NCBI RefSeq assembly: GCF_035222485.1
Contig: NC_085920.1
Span: 4,030,001-4,094,000 of the forward strand
Origin: Podospora pseudoanserina
Taxonomy: Eukaryota > Ascomycota > Sordariomycetes > Sordariales > Podosporaceae
DNA: 64,000 nt
Direction of reading: 5' to 3'
This document shows, one piece after another, positions 23,075-35,005 of the stretch. The translations under genes and the position numbers were made by a program. The notes below the pieces were generated by a model, which was not told the origin of the DNA, searched no databases, and worked only from the letters and a program-made list of their open reading frames with translations. How positions within the stretch are numbered: position 1 is the stretch's first letter; each line of letters begins with the position of its first letter.

Positions 23075-25351
23075 TCACCCCTCCTGAAACGCCTCCCCAA
23101 AAGCCCCTCCCCCAATGTCATCATCCATCACCAAATCATCCCCCTCCTCCCCCCCTCCAACCCCCACGCTCCCACTCTCATAACTAGCCAGCGCATCCCC
23201 CGCCGTATCCAAATCTCCCATCGAACTAAAGTCGTTCCCGTCCGGACTGGCCCCAAACCCCGATCCTCCTACCACACCCATCCCCGGCGTCGGCGCAGCA
23301 GAAGGCGGTTTGCTAGGCGGGATGATCCCCCCTCCCGTCGTCGTGGTAGAAGGAGCACCTCCCCCAGGAGGAACAACAACCCACTCCCCACTTCCCGTCC
23401 CCTGATCCGGTGCCGTGGTCGTGGTCGTCGGGAGTTGTGGTTGTTGCAGTTTACCAGCATCCTCCATCTTTGTATCCCCCCCCGCAGGCTGTGAAGTAAC
23501 AGTATTAGGGTGGGCAGATGGGTGGCCAACATTGTTATTGTTGGCAGGTGTGCCAACATCAGACCCCGTACCCGACAACCCCCCCGGTTGGGGAGTAGGA
23601 AAACTGTTCATAGGAGTAGACGTGCTCGAAAACCCAGAGTGCATCTGATCCAGCAAACCAGCCGCCGTGCCACCCATGTCGATATCACTATCCCCAATCA
23701 AAACCCCGCTAGCCTGAGAGCCATTGTGTGACGGGTCGCGAGAAAGCCCAACCGCCTCAGGGACAAGCCCCTGCGGTGGCGCGATAATCTCCGGCTCAGG
23801 AGCAAGCTGCTGATAACCACCATCCTGAACCCTGCTGACTTCAGGGACGGTGATCGCCTTGGTGCCGAGCAGCTTCTCAACATCGGCCGTAATCTCCTCG
23901 ATCGACCGGGATGGTTTCTTGTTGTAGCTCTCCTCCTCCTCCTCACCCTCCACTCTACCCTCAAGCCGCCAGGGCTCACTCCCCACCCCCTGAGTAGCAG
24001 CCCTCAGCTCAGCCTCAGCATCCCTAATCGCAGTATTCTGCTTAAACTCTCCCATCCTCTTCTCATGCTGCGCCTTTAATTTCTGAATCTCGGCCTGAAC
24101 CTCCGCAATCTTAGCCTGAGCTCTCTCCCGCATCTTGTCAGCCAACCCTGGCTCAAGACGCCCGGTATAAGGCTTCTTAGGCAACTGCTCCAAAACATCC
24201 CCACTCTGCGCCTCAAAAATCCCCTCCGTAAGCGAAGCGAGCGCGCCCTTCTTCCCAAGCCCAAGATCAGAAACCTCCAGCTGCCCAATCCGATATGGCG
24301 ACGACAAAATCTCCTCCATCCACTCATGATTCTGCTGGTACCGATGCATGCTCATCTCCCGAGGACTCAAGTGATCAAACATATCACCCCGATGAACATC
24401 CTCGTCATCATCCAGCGCCCCATCAGCACTCGGATACCCAGCACCCATCGGGTGTCCCGGCTGGGCCTGTTGCCCCCGTCTCTTAGACGGGGGCTGGCCA
24501 GGCCCGCCCGGTCCACCAAGATATGCCGTCCGAGTGTTCATTGGCTGCTGTTGCATTGGCGGCACATAAATCGACTGTCCGCGCTGAGGGAAGGGAATCT
24601 GCGGCCAGTTGACGCGATCAGACAGCATAAACTCCTTGCGAACAATCTGCCCCAGCTGAAAAAGGTGTTGACGGTTGTTCATGATCGACTGTATTTGAGG
24701 CGGCACGCCAAAAGAACCGGTGGGGTATCTGTCTTGATTCTCGCTCGGGCCGTAGTGAACAATCCAAAGATTCGGGTCGATTTGGGGGGGGTTCGCGACC
24801 TGGGCATCACGGGCGTGAGCGAGGCGAAACCGTCTTCGAGAGTGCATGGTGATCTGCTCGCCGGCGCGCCAGCCGCACTTTTGGAAGTAAATCTCAAGAA
24901 CCTAGACTCATTGTTAGCCATATTGCACCCATAACAAAACTCCTCGTCTAGAACAAGGGAGAGGCATCCGTACCAAACCATTGTTGAGGGGGTTGCTGAG
25001 CATAACCTCAGGAGAGGCCCAGTAGTATCCGTCGCTCGAGAACTCGTTTCCGCGGCGGGCAGTCGGTTGCCACATGAGAAAGATAGTGCTGTCCGCGGGG
25101 CAATCGAGGTAGGTCCAGTAGAAGGGCGCCTTATCCCGGGCGATGCTGGGAGCCTGCATCAACCATTTTGTCACATCGTTCAGTTCGACCCTGGACATCA
25201 AAGGATAGCGGAATGTCGAAATCAGGTGGACATGCGGCAGCTATCAATCGCAAGTATTAACAAACATGGCTCTACCAGATTTGCGACGGGAATATTGGAA
25301 CGGGCAAATACACACCAAGTCCTGGTGGACATTGTGACTTGGGTCGGACAT
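23075..25351 (-). CDS. ssr4: SWI/SNF and RSC subunit Ssr4 (DUF1750 family)
   Basis: Three minus-strand exons (25351-25316, 25240-24974, 24901-23075) encode 709 residues; introns are 75 nt (GTGTGT) and 72 nt (GTACGG). Exon 1 is only 12 codons (MSDPSHNVHQDL). The N-terminal 200 residues hold the conserved fungal domain: HVHLISTFRYPLMSRVELN, YWTYLDCPADSTIFLMWQP, SSDGYYWASPEV, IYFQKCGWRAGEQITMHSRRRFRLAH and PNLWIVHYGPSE. I associate this with PF08549, the Ssr4 N-terminal domain of S. pombe SWI/SNF and RSC remodelling complexes. A Pro/Gln/Gly-rich linker follows, then DHLSPREMSMHRYQQNHEW, a coiled coil (KMRERAQAKIAEVQAEIQKL), and a disordered acidic C-terminus. The protein should act in nuclear chromatin remodelling. 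Confidence 0.87.
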
Positions 25352-25938
25352 TGTGAAAGGCTATGATGTCGTTGAAAATGCTGAATATTCAGGCAAAGCG
25401 GAGTCGAAGCGACCAATGCAGTTGGCCCTATGGCCGGGGTTATTCTGCGGTAGAATTCGGTTACGATGCGGATAATCTGGTGTTGCGCGACGAGCTCTGG
25501 TCGAGTTTGCGACCGCGCTTTTCCTGTCGCGGATTGGAGGTTGACTTTGGCTGATTGACTGCTTTACACTCGCGCCCAGGAACTGTTGCCAGTGGCCCAC
25601 CAGCCAGAGTGATGGACCGTGCATCACCTAGCTCGACCCACCCGTTGCCAGGCACTGCCAAGACAATGGCCGTCCATCCACGTGACTACCATCACTCAAA
25701 GCACCAGGTATACTTCACATTCATCACACACGTCATACCTCTCTCATATTCAAGGCTAAAATAGTTTGTTGAATCAGAAAATCATAAAATTCATTGCTTG
25801 ACAACTGCGGTATCTAATCTCAGGCTCCGTTCCATACGAAACATTCACGAGCTAACTATCCATCTAAATAAGCAGCCCGCATCAGCCTTTTGTTGTTGCC
25901 AATGTCCCTTCCCATTAATCCATGCTCCAGTTTTATAT
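25352..25938. other. Intergenic, gnd1 3' end to ssr4 promoter
   Basis: 587 bases between two minus-strand genes. They should hold the gnd1 3'UTR and the ssr4 promoter. Nothing else was recognised. Confidence 0.5.
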
Positions 25939-27891
25939 TTATGCTTGGTAAGTAGAAGCAGAGACGTTGCCTCCTCTGCCGGTCCAGTTGACGTGGATAT
26001 CTTGCCCCTCGGGGTACTTGGCCGTGGCAGCCTCGGGCTTGATTCTGAAGGTGTGGGCACCGAAGTAATCACGCTGAGCCTGGAGGAGGTTGGCGGGCAG
26101 GTCTTTGGTTCTGTAGCCATCAAACCACGACAGGGCAGTGGAGAAAGAGGGGATGGGGAGACCAAGGAGCGAGGCCTTGGAGACGACGTCTCTCCAGCCG
26201 GGCTGAGCCTTGTGGATGGCCTTGTTGAAGAAGTCGTCAAAGAGGAGGTTCTCAAGGTCGGGGTTGTTGCGATAGGCGGCGGTGATGTCCTTGAGGAAGA
26301 CGGAGCGGATAATACAGCCACCACGCCACATGAGGGCAATGGAGGGCTTGTTGAGCTTCCAGCCGTACTCCTTGGCCGCCTCCTGCATGAGCATGAAGCC
26401 TTGGGCGTAGGAGATGATCTTGGAGGCATAGAGGGCCTGCTCGAGGTCCTCGAGGAACTGCTCCTTGTTACCCTCGAAGGTGGTGGCACGGCCAACAAAC
26501 TCGAGCTTGGTGGAAGCCTTGACACGCTCCTCTTTGATGCCAGACAGGCAGCGAGCGAGCACAGACTCGGCAATGAGGGTGACGGGCATGCCCAAATCCA
26601 GGGCGTTGACAGCAGTCCACTTGCCGGTACCCTTCTGGCCGGCCTTGTCGAGGATCTTCTCGACGAGAGGCTTGCCATCCTCATCGTTGAAGTACATGAT
26701 GTCCTTGGTGATCTCGATCAGGAAAGAGTCGAGGACACCGTTGTTCCACTTGGTGAAGGTGTCACCAATCTCCTTGCTAGACATGCCGAGACCGCGCTTC
26801 ATGATATCGTACGCCTTTGTTCTGACTGTTAGCCCCCTGATTCATAGCTGACCTGCCTTTGGATTTGGCCTTGGCTTTGCAGAACAACATACCTCACAGA
26901 TCAACTGCATGTCACCGTACTCGATACCGTTGTGCACCATCTTGACGTAGTGACCAGCACCCTCGTCACCAACCCACTCACAGCAAGCCTCACCACCGCT
27001 CTTGGCAGCAATGCTCTGGAAGATGTCCTTGATGAAGGGCCAGGCTGACTCATCACCACCGGGCATGATGGAGGGGCCGTAGCGGGCACCCTCCTCACCA
27101 CCGGAGACACCGGCACCGACGAAGCGGAGACCCTTGGAGGCAAGGTACTTTGTTCTCCGGTTGGAGTCGGGGAAATGTGAGTTACCGCCATCGATGATGA
27201 TGTCACCAGCCTCGAGAAGGGGAAGGAGGGTCTCGATCCAGTCATCGACAGCCTTGCCGGCCTGGACGAGAAGCATGATGCGGCGGGGGCTCTTGAGCTT
27301 CTTAACGAACTCCTCGGTAGAGTGAGCGCCGACAATGCTCTTGCCCTTGGCCTCGTTGGCAAGGAAGCGGTCGACCTTGGAAACGGTACGGTTGAAAGCG
27401 CAAACGGTGAAGCCATGGTCGGCCATGTTCAGAATCAAGTTCTGGCCCCTTTTTTCACGCACAGTCAGCACATCTGCCCCCGGGGGCTGCTCTGGGGAAC
27501 CGCCGGAGCTGGGTAGTAGACTTACATGACGGCCAGGCCGATGAGGCCGAGATCAGCACTTCCACCATCACTGTTAGCATTTCTTTGGGATTGGAGGTTA
27601 AGGAGGGAGCCAGCAGCGTTCACAACGCCGCCGACGTTGATATTCGCCAGGCGGGCGCTGAGGAGTGGGGACTCAGTAGGTGTAGATAGGCAAAGCACTC
27701 CGTCACCGGCAAAGCTGTTGTAGTAGAAAACGACAGGCGCATTGCACCGGCATTGGCTGGAGTGAGGCCATACCTCCTCTCTCTCTCGCACGCCGATGAC
27801 TCGAGCACAGCGCAGATACGCCCCGACTTCCTGCTTTCTGGGTGACGGAGCGGGGAGGTGGGGTAAAGAGAACTTACACAGCGCCAGACAT
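25939..27891 (-). CDS. gnd1: 6-phosphogluconate dehydrogenase, decarboxylating
   Basis: Four minus-strand exons (27891-27878, 27558-27526, 27448-26893, 26814-25939) give 492 residues, the usual length for this enzyme. It converts 6-phosphogluconate and NADP+ to ribulose-5-phosphate, CO2 and NADPH in the cytosolic oxidative pentose phosphate pathway. The Rossmann start [24 protein letters not shown] is assembled over two introns; next come [36 protein letters not shown] (catalytic Lys and Asn region) and the helical C-terminal domain ending VSASTYQA. The first intron is long (319 nt, GTAAGT) after only 14 coding bases. Its 3' end offers two AGs 12 nt apart, which would give VADLG or VDGGSADLG; the inner AG suits the branch distance better. 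Confidence 0.96.
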
Positions 27892-30800
27892 TGTGAAGGA
27901 AATCTGCGACAGGGGGAACGGTCAAGATGCAAAAGGTGAAGTTGTAGAGAGGTGCTGTCCGGAGCAGAATTGATGGAAGGGAGTAATCCTCAGCCAGGGG
28001 GATTTGTTATGGAGAAAGTCAGAGAGGGAGGGGAGAAATGGCGGACTGAATGACGAAACTTTTAAGAGGACCCGAGCTTTCGAGGTCGGAGGGGGAGGGT
28101 CATTGTTCAAGTGCGTGCAGCGGACAGAGGACAGCGGGACAGCGGGCAGCTTGGCCTGACGGGAGACTCCCAAACAGCGGATAATTTGACGTGGGGCTTA
28201 CTCAGGCAGTTACCTCGACCATGACCATGACCGCCTCACGACCCAACTGAAATGAAAATGCCCGTAACGTGCCACCTCCTCCCGTCATACCTCTTCTTCT
28301 GAGCCCTTGGACACTGGGAAGCTTCCAGGTTGCCCCCAATGACTGGGATGTGCTCCCTTGCCTGGCCCCAGAAGGAGGGGACAACCCAGGAGGTGCCTTT
28401 GTATTTTTATCAGATCCTCCCAGTCGTCTGATGAAGCTATCGGTTTCGCCGCCCCGGAGCTTGGAGCTTGGGGGACCGTGGGGACTTGGCTTCTGTTCCA
28501 CGATCCGCCATCGCGTGGGAATCAACTGGGCGGCTGGACCGAGTGACAAATCCCACCGTCGCTCGGGGCATCTCGACTGTGTAGCTTCTCATTGAGAGCA
28601 AGGTCCCGGGTTTTTGTTGGGAATCCTCGAGCCAAAGCAGACCCTACATACATCCTTTTCTTAGCCCGACACATACTGCTTCGGATTCATCAGCTTGTTG
28701 GTTTCGGAACACCAGTGCCCCCCAAGGTGCCGCTTGGGGGAAGCACGGCACAGACAACCGCAGACATTGACCCGCCGCGCGCATTTGGACGAACTTGAAG
28801 GTTCCGGCGCCGGATCCCACCAATGCCCACATTGACAGCAACCTCCGTCAGTCAGCCATGACCCACGGGAGCTTACCGCCCAGCTGCCGGACATATACGT
28901 TCCTGTCTATCAGCCTGGTTCGACATGCTGCTCTCTGTAGTTCAGATGATGAGAAAAACCTGGGATTGGACGGTCATCCACAATGTCAACTGTTCTTCCG
29001 CGGATACATCGGAGCTGATCATCTTCAAGACGAACCAGTTCAAGGAGATGTTACATCCACCGAGAACCACAGACCTTATAACAGCAAGCTTCTCACCACC
29101 GGCGACACTAGCCTAACAAATAAAAAGTGACACTGACAAGTCCGGTTCTTGAAGTGTTCGGTTGGCGCCCCCACGGTTTCGAGATCTGAGGCGAGTGGAC
29201 TCCCCACCCAACGATGGCCTGCTGTCCGCAATGTTCTTACACAACAGCTTTCACCAAATTCCCGCAAAGCACTGGGGGCAACATTACTTCAAGAACCAGG
29301 GGACCGCTTTTTTCGACTTCAGGCTCTTCTTGCCATGAACCAATGGGAATTATTTCCCTCGAGTGAGAAAAAAACTGAACTCCGATCACTGTCCGTTCAA
29401 AGGTCCGGTGTTCGCAAGGGTAGAAGCAAAGGAAAAGTACAGCCCTTTCGCGCCTTTTGCTCCTCGCGCGCCGGTTTGTTAAGCCAAGCTGTCGCAAAAA
29501 AAAAACAAGGAGGGGTAGAAAAGACCCCTCCACTGCCATGACCCCTTGGTTGGGTGGGGTTATGTCGTGGGGCCCTTATTGGTTAAACAGACTGTGGATG
29601 ATGATTAAGCTCCAACGTCCGACGTCGTCTATATTGTTTGGCCCAGAAGATCAATGATATCAGAACGGGCTTCACAACTCAAATATTATCCACAGTACAG
29701 ATGAAGAATGGCAATTGCTACGAAACTGACACAGAATAGCTCTTAGCCAACCCTTTGAGGCAATGGCCATCACCTTGCCGCCTTAACTCCACAATGTGAC
29801 GGCAGTCTTCAACTCAGTCAACCCTTGGCGATTGCCATCCAACATATCTCCGGATATTCTAAAGACATGACTGAAATATATGAGTACTAAAGGTTCCCAA
29901 AAAATAGAATCATGGTGGTGATAAATAGCACCAAGACTCCTTGGATGTTCTGAGACTTTGCAAACCATACTTACCGGAGATGCATTCCCCCACGGAGATA
30001 TCAAAACCGCCGTGATGGAACCCTCTCTCCGTTGATATCTCCACTGTATGCCAATCCCAAGAATATCAACATAGCGCACGGCCATAAAATGAACTGTGCT
30101 TGTCCGCGGAAAGAGAACAAGAGCTCATCATTTTGCCTTGTCTACTACTCACTCTGTGAACCAAATGTGACACTTTGAGTTACCAAGCCAACCTCAAAGC
30201 CCTACCTCAAACGGGAGTTGACAGGTTTAGATATCGTCAAGATTTATATTCAAACTCTGAAAAGAGCATATGCAAACTGGTTATCATTCTTGGTTTTGAC
30301 TTATAGCAGCAGCCATCTTCCCCAGGATGTGATAAAATTTAAGCTCTGGTGGATTAGGGAAAGGTATCAGCACTCACCCGCGACCCCATATCCAATCTCT
30401 GACGAAACTGGACCAGACAGCAGCGTCTACTTAAGATCTGATGACCCTGGGGAAAACAGGAGCGCTCGCTCACAATACTTCAAAAGAGCCCTCGCGAAAT
30501 TGGGAACGACAGCGTCGTTCACCAACGATTTCTCAAATTAAAGCTTGGACGAACCTTCTTAAAAGTTGGGATGAGCACCTTCAAAATATAGTTGTATCAC
30601 CAAAACGAAAAGTCTTCATGATCACACCAAGACATCTAAGCCATTGTCATATGTTACTGTACATTATTATTGTATCAAACAAGAGCTCGCCACGAGCCCT
30701 CGATGCCAACCCATCAAGCCACCTCCATCGTCTACCAATTCAGTGAAACCCCTGTGCCCTGAAACAACGCCCATAACCGTTCCAAATACGCCCATGCTGT

Positions 30801-31021
30801 AAACTATCCTCCGTCCCAGTCTCGTAAACCACCCGGGGCTTCAACCAGAACTTTTGATGCCTCTTGAGAAGAGAAGAGAAAACAAAGTATGTACAATAGT
30901 TTAAAAATGCCGCTGCCCATCCCCTCTCAACTGGGGGCTGCTCGTCATGAAAAGTCTTGTACTTATATTGCACCATGAAAAAGCCATGAGAAGACCACCC
31001 CCGCCCCCATCACCAACCGCC
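27892..31021. other. 3.1-kb gene-poor stretch between gnd1 and taf7
   Basis: Should hold the gnd1 promoter and leader on its left and the taf7 3'UTR on its right. The middle (about 28.2-30.7 kb) has no recognisable gene; open frames are short and of mixed composition, and the 29.6-30.7 kb part is more AT-rich. An 11-bp perfect inverted repeat lies at 29994-30042. No transposon motif was found. Confidence 0.5.
29994..30042. repeat. Perfect 11-bp inverted repeat
   Basis: Arms GGAGATATCAA (29994-30004) and TTGATATCTCC (30032-30042) are perfect inverses with a 27-base spacer. Each contains the palindrome GATATC. It could be a dimeric binding site, a hairpin or chance. Confidence 0.7.
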
Positions 31022-32563
31022 TCAATAATCCTCAACCTCACCGATAGAAGACATCTTGAGGTCAATCTCCGACTTGACACTCCTGATCGAAGCCTCAATA
31101 CGCTTCCGAATAATCGCACCGACCGACTTGGCAAGGTTCTCCTCGTATTGCTTGAGCTGTTTCTTGAGATTAGCAATCTCCGCCCGCACACTGGCCTTGT
31201 CGTCATGGTCGTCTTCATCTCCATCGTCATCATCATCATCCCCATCCTCTTCTGACTCCTCTTCATCTTCTTCTGACTCTTCCTCCTCCACAACTTCCTC
31301 CTCCTCAGTCTGGGCAACAGGAGTACCAGTATTAGCGGTAAGTGGCGTAACAGCATCAGGAGCAACAGCCGGCGTAGGCTGATCAAGACCCTCCATCGGC
31401 GTCTCTGGCGCATTCATGAAAGCATCCATCAGCGCAGCCTCGTCAAGCTCCTCCTCGACCTTATCGAGTTGCTCATCATCCTCTTCACCCTCAGCATCCT
31501 CCTCATAATCTTCAGACTCCGACTCCTCGACAATTCTACTGTCTAGAACCTCCGTTCTGGTGCTGACAGCCTCCCGATCAGCCGCCAATAACCTTTCCAC
31601 CTCGGCCTCCTTGTTCTGGATCTCGAGCTTCGACAATCGCTTGCGGAAACGACGGTTTCTGGCATCGTGCATTGGGGGCGTTATACCGTGTGGCCAGCGA
31701 TGACCGTGCTCAACAGCCTTTGGCAGCGGCGCAGTCTTGGCCTCCTCCTCGTTCTTGACTTCAGCAAAGACCAACATCATCTGACAAATATCCGCGGACT
31801 TGACCATGGCCTTTTTATCCCACGTCTTCATACCCTCAGTGATGGTAGGGAGATCGAGGAGAATCGCCGCATAGTACTTCCCGCGAACAATCCACACAGC
31901 ACGTCGACCTTCGTCGTCCAGAAACTTAAAGTTGACCTCGGCACCATTGCCGATTTTCTTTTCTGTGATGCACTGTCGTATATAATCGCAGTCTTCGTTG
32001 TCCATAAAGCGCATGACAAATTGTTCCTCGATAACCGGATCAATCTCGCGATCTTCCGCCTCCGAGTCGTAGCCTTCGCCGAGAGGCCGGTGAGGAATCT
32101 TGCCTACTGGCTTCAGTTTGAGCGTTGGTTTAGTCGAGATGGTGCCGCCGGGAGTTGTTGGTTTAAGCGTAATCTTCGTCTTCTTGGCTAGTGGTCCGGA
32201 TCCATTGGCTAATGGTATGTCCTCATCGTCATCACTCTGATGAGCCCTCTTCTTGAGTGTGGGCTTTGGTCTTCTCCCAGCCTTGGTAGTTGTGACTTTT
32301 GGGGCGGGCGGAGCGACGGCAACCTCCTCTGCTGTCAAACTCGCTGCTGGGAAATAGCCAGAGGGAGGATTCGGCTCGGCGGGGGTGGGTGGGAGCGATT
32401 TTCGCACCAATTTGATCTTTGGCGCGCCTGATGGCGTTTGAGCACCGGGAGACATTGCGCTGAATCCGGCGAGACCAGGTGGAGGACTTGTCGCGCCAAG
32501 GGCTGAGCTTGTGGTTTTCAGGGTGAGTCGCCCGGGAACGGGTGGGGGAGGTGGTTGTTCCAT
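31022..32563 (-). CDS. taf7: TFIID subunit TAF7 (TAFII55 homologue)
   Basis: A single minus-strand exon encodes 513 residues. Residues 1-150 are Pro-rich and basic with Lys-rich nuclear-signal-like stretches (PTLKKRAHQ, AKKTKITLKP). The TAFII55 N-terminal domain follows: EEQFVMRFMDNEDCDYIRQCI, NFKFLDDEGRRAVWIVRGKYY, AAILLDLPTITEGMKTWDKK and KSADICQMMLVFAEV, then the basic HGITPPMHDARNRRFRKR block typical of the family. The C-terminal 230 residues are acidic with coiled-coil segments. TAF7 acts with TAF1 in TFIID in RNA polymerase II initiation. It is divergent, with a 695-base gap, from the RNA-binding gene at 33259. Confidence 0.94.
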   Translation of the reverse strand: MEQPPPPPVPGRLTLKTTSSALGATSPPPGLAGFSAMSPGAQTPSGAPKIKLVRKSLPPTPAEPNPPSGYFPAASLTAEEVAVAPPAPKVTTTKAGRRPKPTLKKRAHQSDDDEDIPLANGSGPLAKKTKITLKPTTPGGTISTKPTLKLKPVGKIPHRPLGEGYDSEAEDREIDPVIEEQFVMRFMDNEDCDYIRQCITEKKIGNGAEVNFKFLDDEGRRAVWIVRGKYYAAILLDLPTITEGMKTWDKKAMVKSADICQMMLVFAEVKNEEEAKTAPLPKAVEHGHRWPHGITPPMHDARNRRFRKRLSKLEIQNKEAEVERLLAADREAVSTRTEVLDSRIVEESESEDYEEDAEGEEDDEQLDKVEEELDEAALMDAFMNAPETPMEGLDQPTPAVAPDAVTPLTANTGTPVAQTEEEEVVEEEESEEDEEESEEDGDDDDDDGDEDDHDDKASVRAEIANLKKQLKQYEENLAKSVGAIIRKRIEASIRSVKSEIDLKMSSIGEVEDY

Positions 32564-33258
32564 AATGGCGATTGGGATGGGTTTTTGGTATCGCAGTTAG
32601 GACTGGTCTCGCGCGAGCGATTCGATTCTGGAGGTTTGCGGTTTAGAGGAAAAGTCGCGACTCGGGGTAAGATGTTGTAGGATGAGTTCGTGGCTCGGTG
32701 TAGCGGCGGGCGGGAGTTTGAACGAGTTCTTGAGCTGAGGATTGGAAGCGCAGTCAAAGAAACCGTGGTCGCCGTGTCGCCATGAACGTGGGAAAAGGTG
32801 ATGGAACGGAGAGAAGAAAATTCAACCTGCCCCGCGTCGAATTGCTGCTCCTTTGACAGGCGGGAGGTGGCCAGCAAGGTGCCTTTGGAGAGCTCTAAAG
32901 TGGATGTTGAGATTCTAGAGCTCGGGCCACTGGCATTCACTCTGCCGCTCGATAAGCCTTATCAGAGGATGGACCAATCGCTGCACCAGCCACCTACAGT
33001 GACATCAGCCACAACTAACGTTGACATTCGAAGTGGGCCAATGGTCTTGGAAGCGGCAGCGTTTTTGGCACGTCACGTCTCTCTTCCTCCACCCAATTCC
33101 ACCAAGACACCATCGCATCTCTTTTGTGAGCCAGACATACTCGGTTGAAAAACAGTTGCGGGAGAATAGCCGTCGGCTCACAGGTACGTACCATACATAC
33201 GCAACGGTCTTACTCTCAATTCCGTTGTCGGCGCAACACTTGGAACAAGAAATTCATC
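32564..33258. promoter_or_regulatory. Bidirectional promoter, taf7 / RBM42-like gene
   Basis: 695 bases between two divergent starts. CCAAT-like blocks occur (ggaccaatcg near 32970, gggccaatgg near 33037). No gene is supported inside. Confidence 0.45.
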
Positions 33259-34371
33259 ATGTCGTACTCGGGTCCTCCAGGTCTCCCAAAGTCGGCGTCG
33301 CACCCTTCGCTGCCCCCGCGCCCTCCGACTACCAAGCTCCCCGGTGGCTTCAAGCCTGCCTTCTCGGCCGCCCCGACACATCCGCCGGCTCCCTCAGTCC
33401 CCGGTTACTCAGCGCCGCCCTCATACCCAGGCTACGGCGCCGCTGCCGTACCCGGCTATGGCGCGCCCCCTTCAGCAGCGCCCTACGTGGGCAACCCATC
33501 AACTCCCTCCGTAGGAGCTGGATATGGTCAACCAGGAACATACAACTATCAACAACAAAGCTACCCGCAAGCGCCAGTCGCACAAGCAGCCTCGAGCTAC
33601 TATGGCGCCCCCGCTACCAACAGCTATGCCACACCTCCCCAAATTCGGAACCCCTTCGCCGCCCCTGTAGCAGCCTCTGCCGGCCCCGCGGGTGACTATG
33701 ATCCAGAAATGGCGGCTCAGATAGCGCAATGGCAAAGCGCCTACATGCCAAAAGATCCATCAGACCCGGCAAACAAGACTGCTGACAAGGGCACAAATGG
33801 ACAAGCAACAGCCGATACAACCGACCCCAACGTCGGTGAGGACGGGACCGACAAAAAGAAAACGGTATACCGAGAAGGCGGCGGCAAAAAATGGCAAGAC
33901 GACACTCTTCTCGAATGGGACCCTACCCATCTACGTCTTTTTGTCGGTAATCTGGCTGGTGAAACTACAGATGACTCTTTACTGAAAGCTTTTTCCCGGT
34001 GGAAGAGCGTACAAAAAGCCAAGGTTGTCCGTGATAAGCGAACGACGAAGAGCAAGGGTTTTGGCTTTGTGAGTTTTAGCGACGCAGACGACTTCTTCCA
34101 GGCAGCCAAGGAGATGAACGGCAAGTATATCCAGAGTCATCCTGTGGTTGTGCGCAAAGCGAAGACAGAGATCAAGCCGCAGGCTGTCAAGGATGATAGG
34201 AAGGGGAAGCATCAGCATAAGAGGGGTAATGGGGGAAATAAGGCTGGGAATGGGATGGGAGGGCAGGAGAAGGGCGCTGGGGCTTACGAGCCGCATCTTG
34301 GCCCTGTGGCTGGGGGTGGGATTGTGAAGCCGGGGCAGAAGACGAAGGGAGGTTTAAAGTTGCTTGGTTGA
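33259..34371 (+). CDS. RBM42-like RRM RNA-binding protein
   Basis: A single exon of 370 residues; the ATG at 33259 follows caaattcatc-type context and is the first that begins the conserved MSYSGPPGLPK start. The first 150 residues are Pro/Ala/Gly/Tyr-rich with SxPGYGAPP-type repeats. A conserved stretch (YREGGGKKWQDDTLLEWDP) leads into one RRM at about residues 230-310: LRLFVGNLAGETTDDSL (RNP2) and KSKGFGFVSFSDADD (RNP1). The tail is basic (KGKHQHKRGNGGNK) and ends GLKLLG. The RRM close to the C-terminus preceded by a W-D-P linker is the RBM42 arrangement; human RBM42 is a spliceosome-associated protein, so a pre-mRNA splicing role is likely by family. Confidence 0.88.
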   Translation: MSYSGPPGLPKSASHPSLPPRPPTTKLPGGFKPAFSAAPTHPPAPSVPGYSAPPSYPGYGAAAVPGYGAPPSAAPYVGNPSTPSVGAGYGQPGTYNYQQQSYPQAPVAQAASSYYGAPATNSYATPPQIRNPFAAPVAASAGPAGDYDPEMAAQIAQWQSAYMPKDPSDPANKTADKGTNGQATADTTDPNVGEDGTDKKKTVYREGGGKKWQDDTLLEWDPTHLRLFVGNLAGETTDDSLLKAFSRWKSVQKAKVVRDKRTTKSKGFGFVSFSDADDFFQAAKEMNGKYIQSHPVVVRKAKTEIKPQAVKDDRKGKHQHKRGNGGNKAGNGMGGQEKGAGAYEPHLGPVAGGGIVKPGQKTKGGLKLLG

Positions 34372-35005
34372 GTGGAAGTATTGGCATTGTTTTCAGCATT
34401 GTTTGAGCCTATCATTTGGTCGTTCAGAAGTGTGCTTGGATATTGGATGCTACAAGTGTATTGCTATGAGATGCAATTAGCCGCTGTGTATAGATTCTCA
34501 TTTGGTAGATAGATGTGGGTTTCCATGGGTGCCTAGGTTGGTTTTGCTATCATAACAAGTAAAAATTCACTGATGTATCATCTTGACGAAGAATTTATGT
34601 TTTGTATTCTGCCATTTTACGCCTCCTATGCTGCTATGCTATGTATGATGTGTGTTGTCTGGTAATGATAATGTACGCCTTGCCCGCCTATCTGTCTGTC
34701 CGTATACAGACAGAAAGACGGATTTGAATGCCCAAAGAAAATTTTCCAAGATAGCGCCGCCGTCTCCCGAACCCCCCTTCCCCACTACTCCGTATGTGTT
34801 CGCCTGTACTTTTCCATGCTGTTTTGTTTTCTGTGCTCGACTCCAACTCTTTCCCGCTCCCGTCCCGTTTGGTAGGTATAGATGTTGACGAAGTAAGCTT
34901 AACTTTAAATGTTGTCTGGTTTCCTTCTTGTTGTTCCGGGGGTATCATAGATATACAAATAACTGAAAAGAAACATAAGAAAATCAAATACAGTGTTACA
35001 GCGGT
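34372..35005. other. Convergent 3' region with a small hairpin
   Basis: The 3' ends of the RBM42-like gene and the transporter gene face each other. Perfect 8-bp arms TCTGTCTG (34691-34698) and CAGACAGA (34707-34714) with an 8-base loop could form a hairpin in transcripts of either strand. No gene is supported. Confidence 0.5.
34691..34714. repeat. Small perfect hairpin between convergent genes
   Basis: Arms TCTGTCTG and CAGACAGA flank the loop TCCGTATA. It lies 320 bases past the RBM42-like stop and 290 bases past the transporter stop, so it could sit in both 3' ends. Confidence 0.6.

Noticed and set aside
27892-31021. Search for a mobile element in the 3.1-kb gap
   Set aside because: No terminal repeats, transposase or reverse-transcriptase motifs were seen; the sequence is ordinary intergenic.
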